From Oligoflexia bacterium (GTDB taxonomy: Bacteria; Bdellovibrionota; UBA1018): 64,000 nt of DNA. Each line of letters begins with the position of its first letter. Position 1 is the stretch's first letter. The position numbers and the translations under genes are program-made. Below, one piece after another: positions 45,402-52,839 of this stretch. The notes below the pieces were generated by a model, which was not told the origin of the DNA, did no database searches, and saw only the letters and a program-made list of their open reading frames with translations. The DNA is taken from NCBI GenBank assembly GCA_903895855.1, contig CAITVN010000194.1, forward strand, positions 1 through 64,000, written 5' to 3'.

Positions 45402-45784
45402 GTCAGTTCTGACTGATTAGGCCTTTAATACAGGTGGTGAGTTTGAATAATCTTTCAAAATTTTGATGATACCATTCATCTTCTATAGGACTGAGGTAAA
45501 AAAGGGTTCCTGCAAGGTTATGCGTCTTAAGAATAGAGTTGTTTCGGTCCTACTCGTTTTTTCGGGGCCGACTTCGTGTCGTCGCCCGCCATGGCGCATC
45601 GTGCGCCGCGGGAGCCCGCAAAAATGAGTAGGACCGAAACAACTCTATTCTTAAGTGCAGGCAATGCAGGATGCAGTTCCTTTCCTTAACTCAGTCATAC
45701 AGAAGATGATTGGCATCATGAGAAATGCTTGGTCTCGGTTCGGGTTTAGCACCTGAGCTAAATGCCTAATCAGTCAGTTCTGAC
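45402..45784 (+). repeat. Nested inverted-repeat element, copy 2
   Basis: A 383-base element. The terminal arms are 45402-45422 and 45764-45784 (19 of 21 paired), continuing into a G-U-rich helix. The middle arms are 45465-45505 and 45679-45719. An internal loop follows (45506-45525 and 45656-45678). The inner arms are 45526-45562 and 45619-45655, with 30 bp perfect. The apex 45564-45617 has exactly the length of copy 1 (54 bases) with 47 identical positions. Two paired positions change together: A-T to G-C in the CAAC/GTTG hairpin, and T-A to G-C in the distal hairpin. The arm sequences are unrelated to copy 1. Confidence 0.85.
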
Positions 45785-45846
45785 ACAGCAGGCTCAGGCT
45801 AGTTTGGGCGAGTTCGTTAAAGGATATTGAAAATCTAGCCGAAGTA

Positions 45847-45871
45847 ATAGTAGACTATAGTGGTCTACTAT
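45847..45871. promoter_or_regulatory. 9-bp inverted repeat, operator-like
   Basis: ATAGTAGAC and GTCTACTAT form a perfect 9-bp dyad with a 7-base spacer, about 40 bases before the matrixin-like lipoprotein gene. The size fits a TetR- or MarR-type dimer site. Confidence 0.55.
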
Positions 45872-45909
45872 AGAGTGGGGGCGAGGTCATCGTGCTAAGG
45901 CGATCGAAA

Positions 45910-46719
45910 ATGAATCATCGACTATCGGTAGTGTTCGTGTGCGGGGCCACAGCCTTGCTCGCTAGCTGTGCTGAATTTGTTCCGACGACCACTAGTGGCG
46001 ATTCATCAACCACGCAGGTGCTCGTGAAAACTTGCGTCGTGCCGGAAGATCAAAAAGGAACCTTTTCGGGTCGCTGGAAAATGTCGGGAATTCCGATAGC
46101 TCTTGATCAAAATAGCGAATTTGACAAAGCTGAAACAGAAGATGTCATAGCGGCCGCTGATAGCTGGAATACTTTTTACCAAGGAAGTCTGGGAATTGAA
46201 AAAGTCTTAGATTATGGAACCAAAGAGTCGCCCCGCACTTCAAATGTGGCAAAACCAACCACGCTTTGCCAATCGGGCATTGTGCAAGGTGGGCAGTTCA
46301 CAGGCCAAGTCATCATTTACAAAATGGGAAAATGGCCGAAAATTTACTCAAGCGAAGCGATCGCGATTACGACTTTTTGTCCGACTCCATCAAATCCGAT
46401 TCCGCAATTTTATCACGGCCAGATGGAGATCAATTATGAAAATTTCTTCGTCGAAGGTAAACGTAACCCCGATTTGAGATCGATTGTTTTGCACGAGTTT
46501 GGGCACTTGCTGGGCCTTGATCACAGTTGTGATAGCAAAGGAAAAAAAGGCTCACCAGATTGTGGAAATAGCTCGTTGCCGGATGTCTACCGCGCGGCAT
46601 CGCTTTACTATTCTTTTGGATTTGACTCATCAACCGGGGCCGGCGAGCAGCGCCGTACTTTAAATGAAAATGACCAAGGCCGCGGTAATTGCCTGTATTC
46701 TGATCTTATCCCGAAGTGA
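45910..46719 (+). CDS. Matrixin-like metalloprotease lipoprotein
   Basis: 269 residues from ATG 45910; a GTG at 45892 in the same frame is possible. The lipobox LASC gives lipidated Cys20. The zinc motif HEFGHLLGLDH (residues 195-205) is the full metzincin consensus with three histidines. A metzincin Met-turn is not obvious: LPDVYRAASLYYS stands where it would be, so the final fold is unsure. Four or more cysteines flank the site (HSCDSKGKKGSPDCGN). It sits alone between two nested inverted-repeat elements, behind a dyad operator. It probably cleaves proteins outside the inner membrane. Confidence 0.82.
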   Translation: MNHRLSVVFVCGATALLASCAEFVPTTTSGDSSTTQVLVKTCVVPEDQKGTFSGRWKMSGIPIALDQNSEFDKAETEDVIAAADSWNTFYQGSLGIEKVLDYGTKESPRTSNVAKPTTLCQSGIVQGGQFTGQVIIYKMGKWPKIYSSEAIAITTFCPTPSNPIPQFYHGQMEINYENFFVEGKRNPDLRSIVLHEFGHLLGLDHSCDSKGKKGSPDCGNSSLPDVYRAASLYYSFGFDSSTGAGEQRRTLNENDQGRGNCLYSDLIPK

Positions 46720-46747
46720 TCGCTCAGTATTTATGAGCCGCCCCCGA

Positions 46748-47118
46748 CGTTGCCTACGCAAATTTCATCCATGCTGCTCTCATCTTTTACCGCACTCAGA
46801 GTTAGGCCTCACTGTCAGACTCCAGCGTTGATGAAACAAGATCCGCAGACACCTGTGCTTCTTTTTAATTTCGGGTCTGGTAGAAACTGACCTGCTTTTT
46901 GGGCACGTCATCCATGACTCGCCCGCATCGCGCTTTGACGCGCGAACGCATACGCTTGCGGGAGACCTCAAAAACAGGTCAGTTTCTACCAGACCCGAAA
47001 TTAAAAGGCTTTTCAGGTGGCGAGGACTTTGTTTCATCAACGCTGGAGTCTGACAGTGAGGCCTATATCAGATTAGACTTAAATGAGACTGGCATGGTTG
47101 GAATTTGCATAGGTAACG
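46748..47118 (+). repeat. Nested inverted-repeat element, copy 3
   Basis: A 371-base element. The outer arms run about 46748-46784 and 47083-47118 with mismatches. The middle arms 46803-46839 and 47029-47065 are a perfect 37-bp inverted repeat. An internal loop follows (46840-46862 and 47007-47028). The inner arms 46863-46894 and 46975-47006 are a perfect 32-bp repeat. The apex keeps TCGCCCGC at the same offset from the start of the G-run as in copies 1 and 2, and GCGGGAG on the other side. The distal stem is longer and holds an extra CGCGC/GCGCG hairpin. Same orientation as the other two; no reading frame. Confidence 0.82.
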
Positions 47119-47181
47119 CTGACGCCTGCTATGCCAATTCAAAAAAAGCTGATAGACATGTGGATAGGGGGCTATTGAGGG

Positions 47182-48456
47182 GTGAAAGAGTCGACTAGTA
47201 GCGAAGCCGCAGTCATCAGAAGTGGCGAAGCTGCGGCCATAAGGCACCATACAGGTGTTCAGACTATTTTGGTGCGGGCCCCGAACTGGATCGGAGATCA
47301 GATTCTTGCCTATCCTTTTTTCTACTTCTTAAGAAAGAAATACCCAAAGGCTCACATCACCTCAGTCTGTGTTCCTTGGGTGGCCGATTTGCAATTCAGA
47401 AGCTGTGTTGATGAGGTGGTGGTTTTTAATCAGTTGGGTTCAAAGTCAGCTCTCAAAAAATTCTTGGCGCTACGCCGATTCTCTAGGTCAATCTGTCAAA
47501 ATGTCGATCTAGCTATTAGTCTACCTAACTCATTTAGCAGCGCGTATCTTCTTTTTTCGGCGCGAGCAAAGGTGCGGCGGGGGTTTTGTGATGAGTCGAC
47601 TTTTTCAGAGGCCCGCTTCTTGTTTCTCAACGACCGAGTCAGTTGGAATAAATTTGGCGATGGGGTTCATCGAGCTCAAGCGTATCTAAACCTCATTCCA
47701 GGTGGTGCTGATTCACTTCGACCCGCGTCTGAGTTTTGGGCTAAACTTCCAGAAAATGAGTTAGACCCGATTGAACCGGGCGAGTTAGAGAGTTTTGATG
47801 TCAATCAGAACTGGCAAAATTGGCAGAACCGCTTGCCCGACGCGAGCGCTGTAGAGGTGCTGGGCGGCCTGAGAAAACCGATGGTTGACCCAGTGGGCGA
47901 AGATCAGTCTTATTTTGTGGTAGCCCCCGGTGCGACGGCCGAATCACGGCGCTGGCCTGAAGAAAATTTCATTGAGCTCATTCAAATGCTTCATGCTGAG
48001 ACAGGTGCAAAAGCTGTTCTTGTAGGCGGGGCGTCTGAGGCCGGTCTTTGCGACCGTATTGTAAGAAAATGTGGTCCCGCTTTGGCTATCGACTATGCTG
48101 CACAAACTTCGTTGGTGCCACTCTTCTCAATATTCAAAAAAGCTGATTTTGCCGTTTGCAATGAGTCGGGCTTAGCGCACCTAGCAGCTTTGTCGGGTAC
48201 GTTTGTGCAGATAATCTGTGGGGCTGCTAGCCCGAAGCGCACTCAGCCATTGGGGCCGGGGCTAGTGCAAGTGGCGATCAATCCGGTCGATTGTTGGCCA
48301 TGTGAGAAAAACCACTGTGAACAGGCTCCTGGGTTAAAGATTCAGTGCTTGATGGGTATCAGGCCAGAAGCTGTGGCTACGCAACTTTTGGTGAAGCTAA
48401 AAAAATGCCGTGAGCAAAAGGCATTTTTACAATTCAATGGAGCGAGTTCGACATGA
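47182..48456 (+). CDS. Family 9 glycosyltransferase (heptosyltransferase-like)
   Basis: 424 residues. The N-terminal ILVRAPNWIGDQILAYPFFY is the conserved acceptor-side motif of WaaC/WaaF/WaaQ. The C-terminal half has VVAPGATAESRRWPEENFIE and AVCNESGLAHLAALSGTFVQ, the sugar-nucleotide binding part. Such enzymes add heptose to the lipopolysaccharide core at the cytoplasmic face. A region of about 45 residues between the halves (NQNWQNWQNRL) is an insertion. The start is GTG 47182 behind GAGGGG. The stop overlaps the next start as ATGA. Confidence 0.88.
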   Translation: MKESTSSEAAVIRSGEAAAIRHHTGVQTILVRAPNWIGDQILAYPFFYFLRKKYPKAHITSVCVPWVADLQFRSCVDEVVVFNQLGSKSALKKFLALRRFSRSICQNVDLAISLPNSFSSAYLLFSARAKVRRGFCDESTFSEARFLFLNDRVSWNKFGDGVHRAQAYLNLIPGGADSLRPASEFWAKLPENELDPIEPGELESFDVNQNWQNWQNRLPDASAVEVLGGLRKPMVDPVGEDQSYFVVAPGATAESRRWPEENFIELIQMLHAETGAKAVLVGGASEAGLCDRIVRKCGPALAIDYAAQTSLVPLFSIFKKADFAVCNESGLAHLAALSGTFVQIICGAASPKRTQPLGPGLVQVAINPVDCWPCEKNHCEQAPGLKIQCLMGIRPEAVATQLLVKLKKCREQKAFLQFNGASST

Positions 48457-49658
48457 TTTATGTTGATGAAAGCCTGCCCATTGCAGAAAAAATTAATCTC
48501 AGGGCTCAAAGTTTAAAATCTCAGCTCAAGGTTTTGATGATTTGTCTGTCGCATTCTTGGGGGGGGTTAGAGCAAGTTGCCGCGCAAGACGCTGCTGATT
48601 TGGGAGAGCTAGGTATTGACGTTCGGTTACTGTGTTTAGAAGATTCGCCGATTCATGTTCGAATGAAGCAAGCGAAAGGCGTCGCTGCGATACCGCTTGA
48701 TGTTCGGCCCCGCGATTATTTTGATATGGGGTTGCGCTCAGTGATTCGCGGAGAAATTCTTGACGGCGTCAATCTCATTCACACGCACCAGACCTCATTA
48801 CTCGGATCGATTTCACCTTGGCTGGTTTCGTTTCCGTCAGTGGCTTTGGTTGCCTCACGGCACATCATGAGCGATCATCGAAAAAAGACATTTTATCACC
48901 GCCTCATTTACCAGCGGGTCGATGCTTTGGTCGCAATGTCTGAAATGCTTCGACAAAATATCATCGGCACTCATGCGATCAATCCCACCCGAGTTAAACT
49001 GATTCACCTCGGGCTTGATTTTGAAAAGTTTAATACCAACCGGGTCGATGGTTTGAAGCAACGGCTTGAGTGGGGAGCTGACGAAGAAACTCTGGTCATT
49101 GGATTAGTCGGTAGAATTGATCCCGCGAAAGGTCAGTCGGTATTTTTGAAAGCTGCGGCTGGACTGATTAAAAAAATTCCGATCAAATTAAAATTTGTAT
49201 TAGTCGGTGAGCAGACGCTCGGAGGCGAATCGAATCACCTTGAAGAACTGCGAGCGATCGTTGCGCAGTTTCGGCTCGAAGCCAACGTAGTCTTTGCGGG
49301 CTATCAGCAAAACATTCCTGAGATCATGAGTGCGCTTGATATTTTTGTGATGCCATCAAAGCAAGAGGCCTTTGGATTGGTCGCCATTGAAGCCATGGCC
49401 ATGGCGTGTCCGGTCGTGATTTCACGCGGCGGCAGTGCTCGTGAAATTGTGGGCGAAGAAGAATACGGGCTACTTGTTCGACCGAATGATGCGTTTGATT
49501 TGCAAAGTCAGTTGAGGGTTCTGATTGAAAATCCTGAGCTTCGTCGCCAGATGGGCGAAAAAGCGAAAGCCTTTGTTCATTCGCGCTACGATAAATTCAA
49601 TCGAGTTTTAGGAACCCTAGCGCTCTATGATCGTTGCCTGAAACGTCGCGCTCAATAG
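48453..49658 (+). CDS. Family 4 glycosyltransferase
   Basis: 401 residues, GT-B fold. The N-terminal domain has CLSHSWGGLEQVAAQDAADL. The C-terminal domain has GLVGRIDPAKGQSVFLKAA, the E-x7-E motif in KQEAFGLVAIEAMAMACPVV, and LLVRPND. It retains its donor sugar configuration. It is coupled to the family 9 enzyme, so the two likely build part of the lipopolysaccharide core or a surface polysaccharide. Confidence 0.9.
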   Translation: MIYVDESLPIAEKINLRAQSLKSQLKVLMICLSHSWGGLEQVAAQDAADLGELGIDVRLLCLEDSPIHVRMKQAKGVAAIPLDVRPRDYFDMGLRSVIRGEILDGVNLIHTHQTSLLGSISPWLVSFPSVALVASRHIMSDHRKKTFYHRLIYQRVDALVAMSEMLRQNIIGTHAINPTRVKLIHLGLDFEKFNTNRVDGLKQRLEWGADEETLVIGLVGRIDPAKGQSVFLKAAAGLIKKIPIKLKFVLVGEQTLGGESNHLEELRAIVAQFRLEANVVFAGYQQNIPEIMSALDIFVMPSKQEAFGLVAIEAMAMACPVVISRGGSAREIVGEEEYGLLVRPNDAFDLQSQLRVLIENPELRRQMGEKAKAFVHSRYDKFNRVLGTLALYDRCLKRRAQ

Positions 49659-49807
49659 TTGCCGAATGCGTCGCGCTCAAGAATAGATCGATAATCGAGA
49701 TTCGAAAAATGATGATGAAAGACCCACATTACCTGTCTTTGAGACAAGTTGAGTGTTCTAGATACTGCTCGAGGCTGCTCGCTCTCGGCTACTGCAAAAT
49801 TCAACGG

Positions 49808-50158
49808 TTACGGAAACGTAATGGCTGTGCAGGTTGCGCCTAAAAGGTTGCAGTTCATGGGAGCCGGGCCAGAAAAAACCTGACTTCCGAATCCGGGTAG
49901 ACCGCAGTTGTAGAGGCACGCAACTTGATTGCGATAATTATAAAATGGGGCAGGGTAATACCCACACTGATAATCATACACCACAGACTGAACGATGGTG
50001 TTCACACCTGTCGCATTCGACACTGTGCAAAGAAGATTGACGCCATTGCTTTGAGCGAAGCCTTGAAAAAAAGCGGCTTCTGATGAAAGCGAAGTGAGTG
50101 CAGTGAGTAAACAAGTGAGAACGAGAAGTGAGCGACTGAGGGTTTTCATAGTGGCCAT
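49808..50158 (-). CDS. Small exported cysteine-containing protein
   Basis: 116 residues. The signal peptide (LLVLTCLLTALTSLSSEA) is followed by a mature part of about 88 residues rich in Asn, Gly and Tyr with six cysteines (CTVSNATG, CGYYPAPFYNYRNQ, CLYNCGLPG). Three disulfides are plausible. No family was recognised. ATG 50158 or the ATG three codons on can serve as the start. Confidence 0.65.
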   Translation of the reverse strand: MATMKTLSRSLLVLTCLLTALTSLSSEAAFFQGFAQSNGVNLLCTVSNATGVNTIVQSVVYDYQCGYYPAPFYNYRNQVACLYNCGLPGFGSQVFSGPAPMNCNLLGATCTAITFP

Positions 50159-50490
50159 TCGATAACTTAAAACTGAGAAAAAAGTCTAGGCTAAAGACAC
50201 TTGAAATTTGAAATCTTTGCAAAAAAATACTTTTTTCGATCTTCGCTCAGGTGCTACTCTGAGGGTTTAATGGCCGTTTTTTTACCTTCACAGAAAATGA
50301 GATTGTTAACGGCTGTCGGGTGTCCAAAAAATGCCCAACCCGGGGCAATTTACCTAAGAATGAAATCGACATTGAGTCGAAATGAGTTAGGCTAAGGTAA
50401 CTGTTTAGCGGTGCGGTCGGAAAATGAGTCTAGGCGAGTCGTCATTTCTGGGGCGATACCTTTCTAGGCTGATCACGGAGGGTGAATTGA
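50159..50490. other. Divergent intergenic region
   Basis: About 330 bases between the small exported protein and a small membrane protein. It holds a hairpin (CTCAG/CTGAG near 50248-50262) and one short frame (50270-50395). There are AT-rich stretches near 50200-50240 but no convincing promoter boxes. Confidence 0.35.
50270..50395 (+). CDS. Possible small protein of 41 residues
   Basis: ATG preceded by GAGGG at about 5 bases. The product is basic with no clear membrane segment. Only the ribosome site supports it. The length is within chance expectation. Confidence 0.2.
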   Translation: MAVFLPSQKMRLLTAVGCPKNAQPGAIYLRMKSTLSRNELG

Positions 50491-50730
50491 ATGAATGAAC
50501 TGTTGAGTTCAAATGGGCTTGGTCTTGACTTTAATTTCAGTGCGCTTTTTTTCGGATTCGCCTTTGGGATTTTTGGTTTTTCGATTTTTCGAAAAGGCCG
50601 GCGAGATGGCAATATTTGGCAAATCGTGATGGGCTTGGGGTTGATGATCTACCCGTATTTTGTGAGTTCAACACTGGCGACGATCGCGGTGGGTAGTGTG
50701 CTCCTGTTGGTTGCGTACGCCAAGCGGTGA
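50491..50730 (+). CDS. Small two-helix membrane protein
   Basis: 79 residues. Two hydrophobic segments (FSALFFGFAFGIFGFSIF and YFVSSTLATIAVGSVLLLVA) flank a short charged loop (RKGRRDGN). GGAGGG lies 13 bases before the ATG at 50491. Small proteins with this pattern are widespread and mostly uncharacterised. It is monocistronic as far as can be seen. Confidence 0.65.
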   Translation: MNELLSSNGLGLDFNFSALFFGFAFGIFGFSIFRKGRRDGNIWQIVMGLGLMIYPYFVSSTLATIAVGSVLLLVAYAKR

Positions 50731-50825
50731 GTCGAACGTGTTCGTTGTTAGGTTTCTATTCTCTTTTCTCTGTTGAATCGATCATATCCTGAAATCGCAG
50801 GCACCCAGGCAGAGGCTCTCGTGTG

Positions 50826-51341
50826 TCATTGGCCAGAAAGTAGTATTATCTGTTCGCTTGTCTTTTGTCGCAGAAAGAATAGGTGAAAAATCCCCATTGT
50901 GAAGATGACCGAGTAGATCAAGGGTAGCGAGAAAACTAATAGAGTACCCATTCGTTCATCGCCAGTACTACTGTGGTTATCAAGTAGAATTTTTGCGTAT
51001 AAGAGGGTAAGCGCGCAAACAGTTAATGCACCTATCAAGATTTTGAGGTGTCCGCCGCACCGGTGAGGCCTCAGTATAGAAAAAATATTTAGAACAATTG
51101 GGGCGCACCAAGGAAAAGACACTATCCAGAAAACTCCAGGTTCGGCTAGCGAAGTGCCAGGTGGCGCGGCGTGAGTTGCCAAGAAAGTATAGAAAAACAA
51201 GAAGAGATGAACAGCCAAAAGTATTTTCACTCCTTTCACGCCAGTGAACTGATGGGGCTGGGATACCGCAATTTTTGGGGCTTTCATTTTTTTGGTATAT
51301 GCCTCACTAGACTTCGTGGCAAGTTGATTGGCAGTATTCAC
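50826..51341 (-). CDS. Four-helix membrane protein of unknown function
   Basis: Up to 171 residues with four hydrophobic segments (ILLAVHLFLFFYTFLA, FWIVSFPWCAPIVLNIF, ILIGALTVCALTLLYA, LLVFSLPLIYSVIFTMGIFH). The GTG at 51341 has a weak, overlapping ribosome site. The in-frame ATG 18 codons later (MKAPKIAVS) also lacks one, so the start is unsure. No family was recognised. Confidence 0.55.
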   Translation of the reverse strand: MNTANQLATKSSEAYTKKMKAPKIAVSQPHQFTGVKGVKILLAVHLFLFFYTFLATHAAPPGTSLAEPGVFWIVSFPWCAPIVLNIFSILRPHRCGGHLKILIGALTVCALTLLYAKILLDNHSSTGDERMGTLLVFSLPLIYSVIFTMGIFHLFFLRQKTSEQIILLSGQ

Positions 51342-51430
51342 CTATCTGTGGCCGCGCAATCAAGTAGATAGCCTATAATTTACGCTTCGATGGCAAGTGA
51401 TGCTCAGTCCCACTTGGGGTCGACCTTGCT

Positions 51431-52561
51431 CTACCAAAAAGGCCAAACGTGTTCTTGTGCCGCGATTGTTTCAACAACTGAGTCGTGATCGCCAGAGTAA
51501 ATCGGAAAATACGATTCAAGTAGATTGAGGGCTTGTTTTGTCTGTTGATCGACTATTTTTGAGTTTGGGTCAGTTCTCGGTGATTGGCAGCGCGCTTGAA
51601 GTTGTGCCCAAAACTCCGGATATCGGTAGCTGCTTTTTAGAACCGAGATAAAATGCTCTTGTTTTAAATCACGAACCCCGAGGGTTTCATCGGCCAAAAT
51701 CTTCGGTACGTTTCGCAAGGTGCCTTCAGTGTAATTGAGAGCTTGCTTACCTTCGCTTGCAAAAACTGGAAAAAAGCGAACATTGCTGGGTAGCCCAACG
51801 GCATAAATTCCGAGATGGGGCTTGGGCATCTTGCTCTGGGTTCCGTTCAAAAAATCTGAGGCCGTTCGTAAGTCGACTAAGCCATCGGGCATGATCTTTC
51901 GAGAAATCCATTTTCCGAAGAGGTGGTTTTCATCGCTGGGGCCCACAAATCCGTGCCATGGGGTATCTATCGCTAGAAAGTCAACGCTCGACCAATGGGT
52001 TAAAAACTGAGGCGAGGCCCTTAATTGAGACAGGGCCGCGAAGCTGATGATTCCACCCAGGCTATGGGCGATGATTTTTAGGGCTGGCTTCGGCAACTGA
52101 GTAAGCGATCCAAATGGGGTAGGTGAGCGATTGGCGATTTCGGAGAGTGTTGTGATTTCGCGAGCCAAGTCACCTGCGTTCAAACTCGCGAGGCGATGAA
52201 AGTCATCATAGGCAAAGGCAAGAATCTGGGTGTCGCAGGTGCGGTCGTTCTGACTGATGGCACTTGCGATTGAGTTTAAGGTGGCCGGAGCAGCCTTGAT
52301 TCCGTGAACTAATATGACAATAGATTTCGGCGGGTTATGGTTAAATTCGTGTTCACCAGATCGGTGAGGCGTGTGCTCAGTCGAGTCGGCAGCCAGTTCA
52401 ATGAGCTGACCTTCGCCCTCGGGGCCAAGGTAGGATTCGTCAAAGTCAGGGAGTTCCTCGACCGATCTTCTGGCAGCGCTTGAAGGTCGAGCTGTCCAGG
52501 TCGTGACCGTTAGAGCAACGATTGCAACCCACAACGATCGACTTAACGCACGGCGCCTCAT
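51431..52561 (-). CDS. Exported alpha/beta-hydrolase (lipase/esterase-like)
   Basis: 376 residues. A basic start plus a hydrophobic signal (LWVAIVALTVTTWTARPSSA) indicates export. The oxyanion motif is ILVHGIKAAPATLN. The nucleophile elbow is AHSLGG, with Ser167. The likely acid and histidine are in the C-terminal SGDHDSVVETIAAQEHV. It resembles PGAP1/DUF676-type serine esterases that act on lipids. It is divergent from rpsA with a long intergenic stretch. Confidence 0.8.
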   Translation of the reverse strand: MRRRALSRSLWVAIVALTVTTWTARPSSAARRSVEELPDFDESYLGPEGEGQLIELAADSTEHTPHRSGEHEFNHNPPKSIVILVHGIKAAPATLNSIASAISQNDRTCDTQILAFAYDDFHRLASLNAGDLAREITTLSEIANRSPTPFGSLTQLPKPALKIIAHSLGGIISFAALSQLRASPQFLTHWSSVDFLAIDTPWHGFVGPSDENHLFGKWISRKIMPDGLVDLRTASDFLNGTQSKMPKPHLGIYAVGLPSNVRFFPVFASEGKQALNYTEGTLRNVPKILADETLGVRDLKQEHFISVLKSSYRYPEFWAQLQARCQSPRTDPNSKIVDQQTKQALNLLESYFPIYSGDHDSVVETIAAQEHVWPFW

Positions 52562-52699
52562 CTGGTTGACATACCCAGGGTTGCCGCCTTTGGGAAGCCC
52601 GTCAGGCGGTATTGCACTGCCTGCTATTTTGGTACGGACTACCGAATTTGGTACGGCCTCCTGCCACCGAATTAAACCCCTGAGGTGACTCAGCTTTTC
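52562..52699. other. Intergenic stretch with hairpin and imperfect direct repeat
   Basis: A hairpin CCGCCT/AGGCGG with inner GGG/CCC lies near 52588-52613. It is followed by two imperfect copies of a 20-base unit starting TTTGGTACGG (about 52628 and 52650), each ending in ACCGAAT. They lie just upstream of the rpsA promoter and could be activator sites. Confidence 0.4.
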
Positions 52700-52728
52700 T
52701 TGACTTTCGCCGCTTCGGCTTCTATACC
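52700..52728 (+). promoter_or_regulatory. Strong sigma-70 promoter of rpsA
   Basis: TTGACT (52700-52705) and TATACC (52723-52728) with a 17-base spacer, about 110 bases before the start codon. The expected transcript start is near 52735. Confidence 0.75.
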
Positions 52729-52734
52729 CTCGTT

Positions 52735-52839
52735 ATCTCGTTAGAGGATTTGTTCTCCTATTAGTGCCGCTTTGCAGCATTGGAGACACCTCTGAGTTTG
52801 CTTTCGGCAAACGCGGGTTAAGAAAGGCATTTTTGCCAT
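52735..52839 (+). promoter_or_regulatory. Structured rpsA leader
   Basis: About 105 untranslated bases. TTAGAGG (52741) pairs with CCTCTGA (52789). GTTTGC/GCAAAC (52796-52812) is a tight hairpin. GGC/GCC (52826-52837) sits directly before the ATG. GGA occurs in exposed positions, as in the E. coli rpsA leader, which S1 itself recognises. The purine run AAGAAAGG is the only ribosome site and partly enters the last hairpin. Autoregulation is inferred. Confidence 0.5.

Noticed and set aside
45402..47118. Composite transposon or IS pair
   Set aside because: There is no transposase frame. The outer ends of the two elements differ, and no target-site duplication was seen.
49634..49843. Small plus-strand frame after the glycosyltransferase
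   Set aside because: No ribosome site, a product with no recognisable feature, and it overlaps both flanking genes' ends.
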